From Leishmania infantum JPCM5 (lineage: Eukaryota; Euglenozoa; Kinetoplastea; Trypanosomatida; Trypanosomatidae): 64,000 bases of DNA. The notes below the pieces were generated by a model. The model saw nothing but the letters and a program-made list of their open reading frames with translations. It was not told the origin of the DNA and made no database searches. The position numbers were made by a program, and so were the translations under genes. The stretch lies in NCBI RefSeq assembly GCF_000002875.2, contig NC_009397.2, positions 188,501 through 252,500 on the forward strand. Reading direction: 5' to 3'. Shown piece by piece: positions 30,235 through 42,400 of the stretch (positions are counted from its first letter, which is position 1; each line of letters starts with the position of its first letter).

Positions 30235-33200
30235 CTACTGCAGTGACACACGCTCGTAGAGTTTTCGTGTTTTGTAGTAGCGCACTTCGCGCGGTGTCGA
30301 CGGGATGCACCAGAGCAGGAAGACGGCGATCAGGCACATCACGTACTCCATCACCATGCAGTAAAAGACGACGAAGTGCCCCTTGCTCGGCACCATCTCC
30401 AGCCCCGCCACGGCAAGGCTCACGCCGCGATTCAGATTTGCGGTTGCTGCCGCTGCCGCGCTGCCGCCGCTCCTCAGCTCCACCCTGCCACTGGTGTGTT
30501 GCTTGCCTAACGTGCCGGTCGCAGTGAAGTACTCGGGGAACCACCGCACCGTCTGATGGGACGTGAGGGCTAGCAGAAACGTGTTCGTGATGACGGCGGC
30601 GATGACACAGCCGCGCATGATGCCGCACCACGTCGCGTTCTGCTGCACCCCCAGCCGCGGCACCGGTCGGCGCATGACGTAGCACATCTTGAACAGGTGG
30701 GAGCGGACCTCGATGATGTTAGACAGCAGCGCCACGAAGGACGCGAGCGGGTAGGCGGCGGCGAAGAGTAGGATGTACCCGAACTGGATCAGCATCTCAA
30801 TGAAGTCCATGCAAATGTCGTAGAGGTCCAGCATCTCATCCACTTCTTCCAGCGGCGAGTCGCTGCTGCCGCCGTGCGCGCTGCGCCGCAGGGATGCGGG
30901 GGTGGACGGCGACCCCTCAGACGGCGTTGACGAGGTATCGCCGCCGCTGGCGCGGAAAAGGCGGCGCACCACACGGCGGCGATGCGTCACGACAAACGGG
31001 ATGACGGTGTGGCTCATCATCCGACTTAGAACGGCAACGTAGAACATTGACCGAAGGTGGGCGGACAGCTCCGCGACGCGGCAGCGCCCAAAGGCGATGA
31101 AGAGCAACTTGCCGTACGAGTTCACAAACTCGAAGGCAGCTCGTTTCAGCGTCAGGGAGCGCATGTACTCGCCGCGGTAGCGGTTGTTCTCCATGCGCGT
31201 CAGGTACTTGGCCAAGTCAGTGAAGATGAAGCTCAGCGCGCCAATGCACACGGAGTACGCGAGCGGCGGGAGCATCCCCGCGATGGGGTGCGCCGTCTTA
31301 TCCAGCAGGCCGCCATCCACCGCGAGGCGCCGCAGAAACGGTATGGCCAGACGACTTGCCGGGTCGGTGACCATCCCGTCGAGGTTGAGCGAGCACACCA
31401 TAAGACCCAGCGTGCCGCCCATGAAGAGGGCAACAATGCCCCAGGTGAGTGATTGTGCGGCAGTCAACCGATAACATGCCGGGTAGCACAACTGCGGCTC
31501 CCCAGTCACGGGGTCCGTCCCCGGCGTGCCGCGAAAATCGTGACGCAGCACGTCCTTTCCCTCTTGCTGAAACAGGTGGTACCGCATGCACAGCGCACTG
31601 CAGCGCCGCTCCCACATCTTGATGCACAGTACGCTGCCAATGATCATGGTCGTGCTGAAGAGCGGCAGCAGAGCCACGTCTAGGCAGTGCTGCACGGTGC
31701 GGCGGAGAGTGATTGAGGAGGAGGCAGCCGGCACGAGCACCGCCGCCGCGGCGGTGTCGGGCACCAGACGCAGGGAGCTCAGCATAGACACCAGCACCCC
31801 CAGCAGACCCGCCCCCAACAGCCACCGCGCATAGTGGTTCATCCAGGCGTAGAAGAACATGACCTCCTCGCCGAGGTAACTGGCGACGGCGTCCTCAGAA
31901 ATGGTCAGCCACCCCGCCAGAGAGCGTGCGGACCATACAGAGCTCCACAGCGCGTCGCGAGTGGCGCTGTCGTGGGCAGGGAAGCGCGCTATCGTCTTGA
32001 GGTCCGCTGGGACGACCGGGGTGGCGCCACCGTGCAGGAGGTCGCCGAGAACGCGGTGCAGCAGTCGCTGCCGGTGCGCGTCCGTCCACTCGGCAAACTC
32101 CCGCGGAAACGGTGGATCGATGAGGGGGGAGCGGAGGTGCTCCTGCTGCCGTGCGTGCGCCTGGAAGAAGTGCTCGACAAGGTTTCTGTGCACCGAGACG
32201 TGAATAGACACCTTGTGTAAACCAAACGGGACCAGCTCTATGCGGAAGCACTGCGGCACCGAGTACCGCGACGGGGCTCCTGCCTCCGCCGGCCGTTTGT
32301 GTGCGCGACTTGGGTGAGCCCGGAAGGAGTCCAGCGTCGTCGCATTCCCCGAGAGGGCGCTGCTCCTCACGGATGTAGGTCCGCATCGGCCGGCCATGGG
32401 TGCTACCACCCGCTCCGACAAGAGCACCTGCAGCGCAGCGATCAGGTACTCCTTGATGGTCTCCTCGGACGTCAGCTCGATGCAGTATTGACACCACGGA
32501 CATGGGTTGCCGGAGGCGCCGAGGGAGGCCACGGGGATGATGGGAACGCCGGTGATGTTGGCCTCCGAAACCATGCGACGCAGCCGCGCGACCATTTCCG
32601 CCATCTCGGCCTGCCGCAGTGCCATGACCTTGTCCGTCACGTCCGCAGCCACCTCCAGCGGCTTCGCAAGCACGTTCTTTTCTTCTCTCGTTCCCTGCGG
32701 CATGGGCTTCACCACACCTAGTCGCTCATGCAGGCCCTTCACAATGTGATCGTAGTGGTGCGATTGCTGCCAGCGCTGCGCCGCCGCGACTTGCCGGGCT
32801 GTGAGGGCGACGTAGGTCGGCTGTCCGAGTTGCTGCCGTGCATCGGCTGCCACCGCAGCGAGCTCCTTTTTCGTGGGCCCTCGCGGCATCTCTGACGGCC
32901 CTCGGTCGGCGTCGGGCAGACACGCTGCAGAGGCATTCGGTACCTTTAGCTCATGCCGTTGCCCCAGCAGAAGCGGCGCCTCCTCGTGCGGGGGAAGCGT
33001 GCGACCACTGTTCACGTCCACCCGACTGGAAAGCGGCTGGGCTGCACACACGACCGACGCCCTTGTAGTGACGGAATGAGGCGCATCACTCAGGAATGTC
33101 TGTACCGCTGCAGGTGCACGCTTGCGCTGCTGCCGCTCGATCTCCGCCTTCTTGTCGGAGGCCGCCATATACGGCAGCGAGGATGTGAACAAGTTTAGCA

Positions 33201-33444
33201 GCGGCTTCTCTGAGTCGCGTTGGTGCCTCTTGGGAGGGTTCGCGTTCCCTGTGGCGCCCACTGCACGACGTCCACTTGCGCCTGGGGCAGTCGTGTATGC
33301 GTTCATGACATCAGGCGCGTTCGTTGGCGCTGATGGTGTTGGGCTGACCACCAGGCGCCGCCGCTTAAGCGTTCTTGGCGGTGCTGCTGCTGCTGCCACC
33401 GCTGCGGGCTTCGACGCCAGCGGCTTCGTCTGCACCGTCGTCAT
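30235..33444 (-). CDS. TMEM16/anoctamin-family membrane protein
   Basis: A 1069-residue protein. A disordered N-terminal third is followed by an anoctamin core: LGEEVMFFYAWMNHYARWLL (~525-545), MENNRYRGEYMRSLTLKRAA with FEFVNSYGKLLFIAF, and IQFGYILLFAAAYPLASF with ALLSNIIEVRS (~885-915), then RRPVPRLG and VITNTFLLALTS. These are the helix-7/8 signatures of TMEM16 lipid scramblases and calcium-activated channels, closest by eye to ANO10-type sequences. Calcium-site residues look incomplete: D880 and E883 occupy the helix-7 pair and E912 the first helix-8 position, but the second helix-8 acidic residue is H916, and I do not see the helix-6 Asn-x3-Glu pair. About ten hydrophobic segments are visible. 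Start: ATG at 33444. Confidence 0.87.
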   Translation of the reverse strand: MTTVQTKPLASKPAAVAAAAAPPRTLKRRRLVVSPTPSAPTNAPDVMNAYTTAPGASGRRAVGATGNANPPKRHQRDSEKPLLNLFTSSLPYMAASDKKAEIERQQRKRAPAAVQTFLSDAPHSVTTRASVVCAAQPLSSRVDVNSGRTLPPHEEAPLLLGQRHELKVPNASAACLPDADRGPSEMPRGPTKKELAAVAADARQQLGQPTYVALTARQVAAAQRWQQSHHYDHIVKGLHERLGVVKPMPQGTREEKNVLAKPLEVAADVTDKVMALRQAEMAEMVARLRRMVSEANITGVPIIPVASLGASGNPCPWCQYCIELTSEETIKEYLIAALQVLLSERVVAPMAGRCGPTSVRSSALSGNATTLDSFRAHPSRAHKRPAEAGAPSRYSVPQCFRIELVPFGLHKVSIHVSVHRNLVEHFFQAHARQQEHLRSPLIDPPFPREFAEWTDAHRQRLLHRVLGDLLHGGATPVVPADLKTIARFPAHDSATRDALWSSVWSARSLAGWLTISEDAVASYLGEEVMFFYAWMNHYARWLLGAGLLGVLVSMLSSLRLVPDTAAAAVLVPAASSSITLRRTVQHCLDVALLPLFSTTMIIGSVLCIKMWERRCSALCMRYHLFQQEGKDVLRHDFRGTPGTDPVTGEPQLCYPACYRLTAAQSLTWGIVALFMGGTLGLMVCSLNLDGMVTDPASRLAIPFLRRLAVDGGLLDKTAHPIAGMLPPLAYSVCIGALSFIFTDLAKYLTRMENNRYRGEYMRSLTLKRAAFEFVNSYGKLLFIAFGRCRVAELSAHLRSMFYVAVLSRMMSHTVIPFVVTHRRRVVRRLFRASGGDTSSTPSEGSPSTPASLRRSAHGGSSDSPLEEVDEMLDLYDICMDFIEMLIQFGYILLFAAAYPLASFVALLSNIIEVRSHLFKMCYVMRRPVPRLGVQQNATWCGIMRGCVIAAVITNTFLLALTSHQTVRWFPEYFTATGTLGKQHTSGRVELRSGGSAAAAATANLNRGVSLAVAGLEMVPSKGHFVVFYCMVMEYVMCLIAVFLLWCIPSTPREVRYYKTRKLYERVSLQ

Positions 33445-34864
33445 GATCGTGAAGCATAAAAGACCGGATTACAGGATATGGTGGAGGAGGAGCGGGGTAG
33501 AGGGGGGTGGGAGCACAAGCAAAAGCTGATGCGCTGCTCCTGCTGAGCATGCGCCGCTTCTCTACGGCGAACCAAACGACTGGTCGACTGTGGACGCGTT
33601 TGTACTCTACTTCTCTCGCAGCACACACCGTGCTGCCTGGACGTGTGCACTTGTGCTGATATCCTGCGGCTCGATGTGTGTGTGAGAGAGGGGGGAAGCT
33701 CGTGGGTGGGAGAGAGGCAGGTCGTTGCTTCCGCATACCAGAAGTACCGACGGCCACAAGGGCGACTGCGCTGTGCCAACGAGGCGCGTGCGTGTGCACA
33801 CGCGCTGACAACGACAGCGTCGGATAAAGCAGCGATAGAATATCAAGACGCACAAGGACGAAGAGGGGGGGATTCGGTGCGCGCTGCCGCGGGGCCAGAG
33901 TGTAATCACGTGGAATGCAGAAAAAAGAGGCACGAGAGAGGAGAGAGGGACGGTGAGCGACAGAGGCCGGCAACTCCTGCTGGCGTGTGTATGTGCGAGG
34001 GAGGGAGTCGCATCGAGGCCATTAAGCGAGTCTGCACATTCGTCTCCGTCGATCTGACTTCTGGAGGCGGTGTGTGTGTGTGTGTGCGGTGCGGTCGTGC
34101 CGCTTTTACACACGGGGGCCAAATGCCGACAGGAGCAGAGTGCATCTTTTCCATGCGAGAGCATACATACGCGTATACCGCCTGTGCTTGTGCGTCCTGA
34201 CGAGAGTGCGGAGCTGCATGCCCTTTCAGCTTCCTGCTTCACCGGGTGGAGAGGCGGAAGGGGGGGGTTGGATGGGCGGGGGGACTTCCTCTGGAGACGC
34301 GGGCAGTGAACGTAGCGAGAGAGAGAAGGGACCATGAGGTTAGTGGGGGGGGGGCTTCTCACAGACTATCACTACGAGAAGCAGCGCTGATGGGCTGAAG
34401 GAGGATCTCGCCTGCGGCGGACTGCCCAAAGAAGAAAGAGGGAGACGCGATCATCCACTCACCGCGTCGCCCACCGTCATGCCCCGAGAACGGTGTGCGA
34501 GGATGGATACAATGAAGCCAGTGACCGTGTGCCCCGCAGGGACGGGCGCGCACTCGCTTGCCGGCTTCGGCAGCAAAGCAAGACAAAAAAGTTAAGGAGG
34601 AGTAGAGGGCGGGGGGGGTCCGCCGTGAAAGCGAATGTGGCTGCCGTGGCGGTGGTGCCGAGGGATAGGTGAGACGGCGAACGTTTCGCGTGCCACACAC
34701 ACACACACACACACACACACTCAGAGCAGAAATGGATCGAGTGCGCGCCACCAGGTTCCCCTGCACACCGCTGCGCGTGTGTGTCGCCGTGCGCCCCCTC
34801 CCTCCTCTGATGCGCACACAAACGGTGCCGCACGCACAAGGAAGCGACAGCTCGCGGCCTGCCT
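33445..34864. other. Intergenic region, mitochondrial-type protein to TMEM16
   Basis: About 1.4 kb with no supported gene. A CA tract lies at about 34693-34720, with G-rich + strand stretches near 34260-34350. The frames seen are microsatellite-derived. Confidence 0.55.
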
Positions 34865-35740
34865 TTAGTCGAGGTCAAAGTCAAACTTGATCTTGGACGC
34901 CAACGCCTGGACCTCTTCGATCCTTGCGGCGACCTCGTCGTTCATCCAGCCCAGCTCGCGCAGCAGCGTGTCCGCCTCTTTCACCATCATCTCCCCAAGA
35001 TTCAGCTGGGGCATCATGAACAGACCGCCAAAGTCAACGGAGTAGCGGATGCGGCGCTCGCCGCTGCTGAGACGGTTCACGATATAGTGAAGCTGCAGCG
35101 ACGGACGCAGCCGCTTGAATTCGCTCAGCGGCGCCTCCTCTTCCTCTGGCCAGTGCGGAAACAAGTCCGCATGCGACTGACCAGCGATGGACTGCCGGAA
35201 CGCCTCCTCGTCCTCCGACTTGAGCGCCTCGGCAAAACGATCATGCATGCCTTCCTCGTAGTGCAAGCGACCAAAGAAGGACTTTTCCCACTGCTGACGC
35301 ACCTGCCGGCGCTGCTGCGCCGTGGCGGAGCCCATGCCATAGAGGCGTTCGTCCTGCTCCCGCTGCTGTTGTGAGGATGCCGTGGAGGACGAGGATGAGC
35401 TGCCATTGTTCCAACTGCCACCCGCTGCGTTGCCGTGAGCCTGCTTGCCATCCGCGCCAGCTCCAGCGCCATCACGCGGTGCCGAAGAGCCCTTATTGTA
35501 GAAGGAGTGGCGGTGAAACATCTGCTGCTGATGCTGGAAATGATTGTAGCTGCCTCGTGCGCTATCCGCTGACGACGACGAAGACGCAGAGCCGCCACTG
35601 CAGTGGCGCACAGGTGACGATATCGCTTGTGGAGCACGGGTGCCGCGCGAGCGCCGCAGAGAGACTGCTGTTGCCGCCACAGCCGTGACGACGCCTCTAG
35701 GAGGCGGCATCGACCCGCGACGACCTAACGCCAGGCGCAT
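34865..35740 (-). CDS. Hypothetical protein, probable mitochondrial targeting
   Basis: A 291-residue protein I do not recognise. The N-terminus (MRLALGRRG, then Ser/Arg-rich sequence lacking acids) looks like a mitochondrial presequence. A Ser/Gln/Gly-rich linker follows (~45-115), then a charged, ordered C-terminal domain (~125-291): EKSFFGRLHYEEGMHDRF, ADLFPHWPEEEEAP, RRIRYSVDFGGLFMMPQLNL, ending IKFDFDLD. A second in-frame ATG at 35800 would add 20 residues, also of presequence type; pyrimidine tracts and AGs between the two ATGs leave the choice open. Further upstream the frame crosses a CA tract (Val-Cys repeats) and is UTR. It could be a kinetoplastid-specific mitochondrial complex or ribosome component; that is a guess from composition. 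Confidence 0.7.
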   Translation of the reverse strand: MRLALGRRGSMPPPRGVVTAVAATAVSLRRSRGTRAPQAISSPVRHCSGGSASSSSSADSARGSYNHFQHQQQMFHRHSFYNKGSSAPRDGAGAGADGKQAHGNAAGGSWNNGSSSSSSTASSQQQREQDERLYGMGSATAQQRRQVRQQWEKSFFGRLHYEEGMHDRFAEALKSEDEEAFRQSIAGQSHADLFPHWPEEEEAPLSEFKRLRPSLQLHYIVNRLSSGERRIRYSVDFGGLFMMPQLNLGEMMVKEADTLLRELGWMNDEVAARIEEVQALASKIKFDFDLD

Positions 35741-36444
35741 GGTAGCTCTGACTTGAAGACTACGAGACAGGATGACTGATGACGAGGAGAAGGGTTTCAT
35801 GGCGTTACAGCAAGTGGGGAACGACACAGAGATACAGAGAGACCCACGGCCGCAGAGGGCGCACGCCTCCGTTACAGACGAGCGAATGGAGCCGTGGGCG
35901 AGGTCGACCCGCACGTGTCCTGCACCACCACCACACCGACGCACAGATCGGGATAAGCAGACAGAGGCGCGCGCGCAGGATGCAGGCTTGTCGCATTTCC
36001 GTCTTCGCGCTCTTGGGCATCTTTTCATTGCACACACACACACACATACACACACAGAGGCATGTACTTGGACATGTAGCCAGCGAGAGAGAGTGGACAA
36101 CAAGAGATTTAAGCAAACCTGATCACGTACCCTCACACCCTTGCACTCCAGTCGATCGGACAGCGGCGGTAGACACATGTTTTTTTCCGGCCTTCCTCCC
36201 GCAAGCCCGCACGTGCCTACATTTCCCACAACTCAGAGGTGTCCCAGCTGCGAGCGTCATGCTCGGGCTGCAGTGACTCGCCGATCTGGCGACAAACGTG
36301 CCCCACGCGGAGCAGACGCGGCGCTACTCACCACGGGGCATCGGCGTGAGAGGAGGCAGAGGAGCGGCGCCGACTGTGCCGTGTACGGCTGCGCGACACG
36401 TGTGTGTGTCCCTCTTGTCACCAACACCGCCGGCACTGAGGCGA
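35741..36444. other. Intergenic region, C2CD5 homologue to mitochondrial-type protein
   Basis: About 0.7 kb with a CA tract at about 36030-36056. No gene is supported. Confidence 0.55.
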
Positions 36445-39400
36445 TCACTCCTTTCTGCTGCCGGCGCCGTCACTGTCACCGTCGTCGGAGAAGTCGCCTG
36501 TGGCGACCTCCTTCTCGTTCTTTCGCGCGCTGCCGTCCTTCTGCTGCCGCTGCGGCTGCGCGTGCTTCCCCCAGTACACGGTATCACTCACCTGCACCAC
36601 ATCACCCGTAACGGTCGCGAACAAGAAGGCCCTGCCGGATCCATCCGAGTCGCAGATCTCGTGATACACAATGCGGTGCTTTAGTAGCGCGTTGCCACCC
36701 ATCAGCCGCACAAGGGCCTGCACCACGCACACGATCTCCGTCTCCGCACGCTGGAAGAACATGTTGAGGCCGTCGCCGGTGTCGGTGTCGTAGTCTTCGC
36801 GGATGAAGTGCTGCGAGAGGCGGCCGAGGTAACGGACGATGGAGCGGCCGGCAACGTAGTCGAGCGGGGTAAAGAGCACTACAGGGATGAACATCTGTAG
36901 CTGCGATATATCCTTCGGCAGGCGCGCTGCGGGGTTGCAGTAGTTGGCGTCGCGGGCAGCGGCAGTCATGGAGGATGGGCCACCAGCCGTGCCACCAGCG
37001 GACATGAGCGACCTGCCGTTTTCCTCGCCCGCTCTAACCGAGGCGTCCGACACAATGGATGAGGATAGCCACTGCCGCTGCTGCTGCTGCATTCGCCGAT
37101 CTCCCGTGCCACCGCCGGTGGCGCGGTCGACGAGGCTCTTGATGGACTGCCCGGTTGCCCGGACAAAGGCGTTCCAGCGCCGCGTCAGCGAGTTTGTGCG
37201 CGAGCCACGGCTGTCACGGTACTCGGCGTAGGTTGAGGTGTGCCGCACCGGGGCGGCGGTGTCTTCCGACACGGCGGTGGCGACGCCGCTCCACACGCGC
37301 GGCGGTGGCACAGTGATGTCCTGCACGTACGGAATGGAGAAGGGTGCGTTACTGGTGGTGAACAGTCGCCGCGCGTCAATGTACGCCGGTCCCGAGTCAA
37401 CTGTCGCCAGCACGGAACTCATCGCTAGCATGCCGCACATAGAGTTCGCTGCATATGCCGCAAGTGGCTGCGGCATCGACGGCAACGCCGAGTTCTGCGA
37501 CGACGCCGTCTGCACTGCTGCAGCAGCAGCGGCTGCGGGCCCGCCCAACGAGGTGGTGACGAGGTTGTTGCTCGCGGCATCTACCATCAGAGGGGAAAGC
37601 ACGGGCGTGTTCGGTTTCCACCGCAGGTAAGGCGAGGCCTTGCCTGAGGCGACAGCGTTGACGGCCATGATGGGAGTTGCACCAGCCGCGCGCTGCCCCG
37701 CCGCGGAACCGCCGCCGTGGTTGCTCTGGCTGGCCTGACTCGGATACTGCTGTTGCTGCTGCTGGTATTGCTGCAGCCCCGACAGGGACTCCATCGTGTA
37801 ATGCATGCACACGCGAAAGGCGCGATCCTCGAGCTGGCGAAGCTGCCGTGCGCCAGCACTGCTGGCCACCATCACACAGCCCTCGAGTCGCAGCTGCAGG
37901 TCGGCGCTGTTCGGCACAAACATCATCTCCACTCTCAAGTTCACAACACGCAGCCGCAGCGGCTGCCCGGTGCGCATCGCCATACGACATGCCCGGTGCA
38001 CAAAGGCGCGCTTGGCGTCCGCGCAGTATTCGTTGAGAAGCCGCGTTGTGAGCGCCATGCGACCGGCTGCTGCTGCACCCCCACCGGCGTTCATGCCGTC
38101 TCCTCCACCGGCTGCCGCTGATGCAGGGTCACTACAGTTTTGGTAAGCACCGCTGCTGCCCATTACGCTGGCTCCAAGCACACTTCGGCTCCGCGTGGCG
38201 CCGTAGGAACTAAGACCGCCGCTCATGTTCACACTGCCCATCAGCGCGGCCGCCCCAGTGCCACCGCCGCCGCCAAAGGGCAAGGCCGACGCACGCGAGT
38301 AGCGCCGGTACAGCACGATGCGTTCCTGCCAGTCAAAGGCGTTCGCGCTGTCCGGCACGTACGGCAGCGTAAGCAGCACCCCATCCTCGAAGTTCGTCGT
38401 GTCCACCATGCCCAGCATCATGTCCGCCTCCTCGACATCGTCGATCTTGACCACGTAGTCGCGCGCCTTTGTGCGCACGCCGCCGCTGGTTGTGCGCCAT
38501 TCATCAGCCGGCGCGTAAACGTCCTCGTCCGTCATACTCGACTCCGTCAGCACCCAAGAATGTAAAGACACTTTTGAGGGGGATGTGCTGAGGGTACGGC
38601 TGCTGGTGCTGCTGCTGCTGGACGAGGAGCGGGACGAGCTGTACGGGCGCGACGATGACGTCACAGCAGAGGGAGAGGGCGATCGTGACTTCGGCAACGT
38701 GGCCCCTCGTGACGGAGAGCCTGGGGTGGCGCCAGCTCTCCTGCTAGCGCCAGCTGCCGCTGCTCCTGCTGCTGCGACAGCCGAGGCACATGCGCTCGCG
38801 TGTCGCGTGCGACGGTGTCGACGCCACTTCTGAGCCGGCGCGGCCGCAGCGTCGCGGCTCTGGCTGCTGTGCAGCGACTCGATTCCAGACGTCGTCGACG
38901 GAAGTGCATCTGCCTCTGAGGGGGACCGCGAAGGGCCACGCGACGGCGATGACGAGCCACGGTTGCCTCGCCCGCGCTTGCCGCGCGCACGATGGCGCCG
39001 ACGTCGACGGCGATGCCGCTTGCACCGCTTAAATGAGGAGGAAGACGAGGAGTCGGTGTGTGAGGTTGACGAAGTCGATAAAGAGCGAACGGTGAAGGCG
39101 GCGCTGGACGCCTTCGTGCCGGTCGAGCCGATGCCACGAACGTTGTCTCTAGACCCACCACCGCGCAGCCCCGCTGCCGCCACCGCCGGCGCCGGCACCG
39201 CCCCGTCGGCGCCTGGCATCGCAGACGACTGCGCTGCAGCGGCGGGCCTCGATGAACAGCTGCTGGAGGACGAGGAGGACGAAGTGCTTCGGCTGCTGCT
39301 GGAGTGTGCAGTGTTGCGGCGGCGTCGACGTGAGGCGATCACGTCGCGAAGCTTCACCACACTCTCTTTGTGCGCGATCTGCTGGTCCACCACGGTCACA

Positions 39401-42400
39401 CGAGGCAGCCGCGGCACGGGCAGGCCCGCCAAGCGACAGCCCGACCCTGTCAGCATACCGATAATGGCGTCGTGCCCGACAACGATGGAGACCCGGAGCG
39501 AGAAGCACGCGTTCAGCTGCTGCAGGCGGAGGTTGAAGAGAAGCTGCTTGTGCAAGGCGAATTCGATGAAGGGAAGCGCCTGCGACACTGCCATGGCGAG
39601 CTCGACCCCCTTCACGTTTGCCTTTGGCTTCGACACGGCCACCTGCACGAGCCGCGGTGGCGTCTCGCAGTTCAGCTCGACGGGCAGCGTGCACGCAGCC
39701 AGCAGCACGTCCGGAACGGGCTTGTTGTGGCAGATGCTGCAGACGTGGTGCATGAGAAGATCGCCAACTTCGCCGGCGAGGAAGCCCAGGCCGCCCTTCC
39801 GACGTGATCCTTCATAGAGGTGCAGAAGGGCGCAGTTGCGCTTGGACGCGACGCGCTGCTTCTGCCAGGAAAAAAGGTGCTCGGGACCGGCACGTAGCGA
39901 TGCGGCTGACATGTTCAGCATCACCGCCGTGCCATACAAGGAAAGCAGAACGACGTCTTCGTGATACTGCGTCTCTTCTTCATAGCCTAGCACGGTGTTG
40001 CAGTGGAACGCGCGGGCGTTGGCACGCAGCTCCTCGCGCAGCTCCATCCACCACGCATCGCGTTCCTGCGAGATTATCTGCCGCGACTTGACCCGCGAGA
40101 CAATCTTCACGGAGCGGGCGCAGATGTAGCCTCCAATGTGGTGGATAGAACCGGCGGGAAGGTCCTTGACGGTGAGCATCGATATAATGACACGCGCTGG
40201 CGGGCCGCCACCAGCTGCGGCGCCGCTTGCAGCGATAAGCGCGTTCGTCATCGGTGGCGCGGTCGCTGGGGTAGCTGCGACGGTCGCCACCGCGGTGTCG
40301 GTGGGGCCGCTCCGCATCATCAGGTTCGCATGGGACGGCTGCTGCTGCACGAGCGCGTCGGGGAGCATGGGTACGGTGGCGTCCACAGAGGGTGCCACGA
40401 AGCTGCGGCTGAAGGGCGGAGATGAGCACTGAGCATTTTTGGCGAGCGTGAGGGCAGCCTGCGAGTGATGATGCGTTGTGGAGTTAGCACTCAGCGCCCC
40501 AGCTAGAGCGGAAGCCGGCGCGGCTGCGCTGAGGCCCGCCCTGCCACCCCCATTGTCGAGCGACAGCAGCGGCACGCCTGAGCTGTCAACTCCGTCGCCT
40601 GTCTCCATGGCCCTCGCGTAGGTCTCTGGAGTTGATCGCGGCGACTGGACTGCTGTCGGCGCCACTGCCTCCTTGCTCGAGAGCGGCGTACTTGCCCATG
40701 AGGCGGCGGCCACAGCATGGTCAGACTGCCGCTGCTGTGCCGAGGTGCCGAGCTGCGAGGAGCAGGCGGACATGGAAGGAGGCAGCAGATGATCATGGGC
40801 GGCCATGGGAGTGGAGGAGGCGTTGGTCGTTGGCAGGTGTAGCGGCAGAGCTGCCATTGTGTTGCCCAGTGCGATGAGGTCCGCTGACTGCGTCGGCCCC
40901 GATGGGGTGGCCGGGGTGGAGGTGCCGCCGACGTTCCCGCCCACTCCTCCGTTGCTCAGGATTGGCGACAAGCCGTACGACGGAAGCGCGGGACTGTGCG
41001 ACCGAGGTGGTGCCGCTGCCATCGACGCACCGGGGAACTCCTCCTGATACGCTGCCATCATGCTCGACCGAATGTAGCGCGACTTCCCGCGGAGCAACGC
41101 CTCCATCTCGCGCTGGTCAACGTACTTCACATGCGACACCACACACGGCGTGCCGTACGCCCGAACGATAATACCGTTCGGCTCCATGTCGAACTCCTCC
41201 ACGTAACCAAGCACTGCGTTGCATTGCAGCTCGACCACCTTGCGCGCGAGTTGCCGTCGCACCTTGCCGCTGAGTTTGAAGAGCTGAATAACTCGGGCAT
41301 CGTTGATGCTGCGGCTGCTGCGCAGGTTTGTGAAACGCACGTGCTCGGGGTCGGCCTTGACGATGAGCTCCTCCATCATGCTGTGCGTCGACTCCACGCG
41401 AAACACCGCCGGGTCGAGCCGCCAGACGCTAAACACAAATATGCCCTCCTCCTCGGCGGCCAGCGTCGGGTGGTCTACGCGGGCCGCCCGCAGCGGGTCC
41501 AAGTCCTGCTCCACCAGGAAAGGAAACAGCGCCGGCGAAGGAAGAGGCAGCGGCATCGCGGAGTTTTCCACTGCCGCAGCGGCTGCCATGGCCACCGCTG
41601 CCTCCGTTGTTGTGGCGCCAGATGGACCGGCAAACAAGACCGACGGGTCGTAGCGCGCGAAGTTTGCGCTGCTGCTCATGGTGGAAGCGCTGACGTTATT
41701 ATTCGCCAGGCTGAAGCTCGCGCCGGCGAGGGACGGGACGTCTGTGCCCGCTTCAAATGTGCCGCCGCCGCCGCTGTGCGAGGGGGCGTGCCACGGCGCC
41801 TTGGACAAGCGCCGCGCGCCTGTCAGCTTCCGTGAAGTCGATCGGTGCCTGCGATGGTGATGATGGTGGTGGCCAGCGCCAGCTGTCGAAAGGCCGACGC
41901 TCACGTTTTTCTTGTTCACGTTGACGCCGCTGGCAGAGATCCTGCACGGCTCATTGATGAGGCCTCGTGGGCTATGCTCAGAGCTTGCTACGTGGTTGCC
42001 GCTGCTGCTTATGGGTGCGACACAGCTGCTCTGCGTCGTCGCTGCGTTCAAACCAGTCGCCGAGGTCACCATTGAGAAGCTGACGCTGGTTTCGTTCGTG
42101 CGGGGGTTGCTGTTCGCGTGTTGGACGTGGCCACCGTTGCCGCCTGGTATGGCGGCCGCCAGCGAAGACAAACGCTCGGCGACGCGGGGGTCAAGCCGGC
42201 GCACGTACCGCTCCGGCAGCGCCGGCGCCAGCGGGTTCTCGGCTGCGTGGAACTTGATGCGGATGGTAAGACGGATGTCGCCGTGGAGCCCGGCGCCAGA
42301 GTCTAGCAGCGGGAACCACCCTGACACCACCGGGTTGGCGCGGTAGATGATGCTGTTGCAGTCCAGCAGTACCATGCCGACAATGTCGTCGCGGCTGATG

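Noticed and set aside
35801..36229. Upstream extension of the mitochondrial-type protein
   Set aside because: Opens at GTG, includes Val-Cys repeats from a CA tract; typical UTR.
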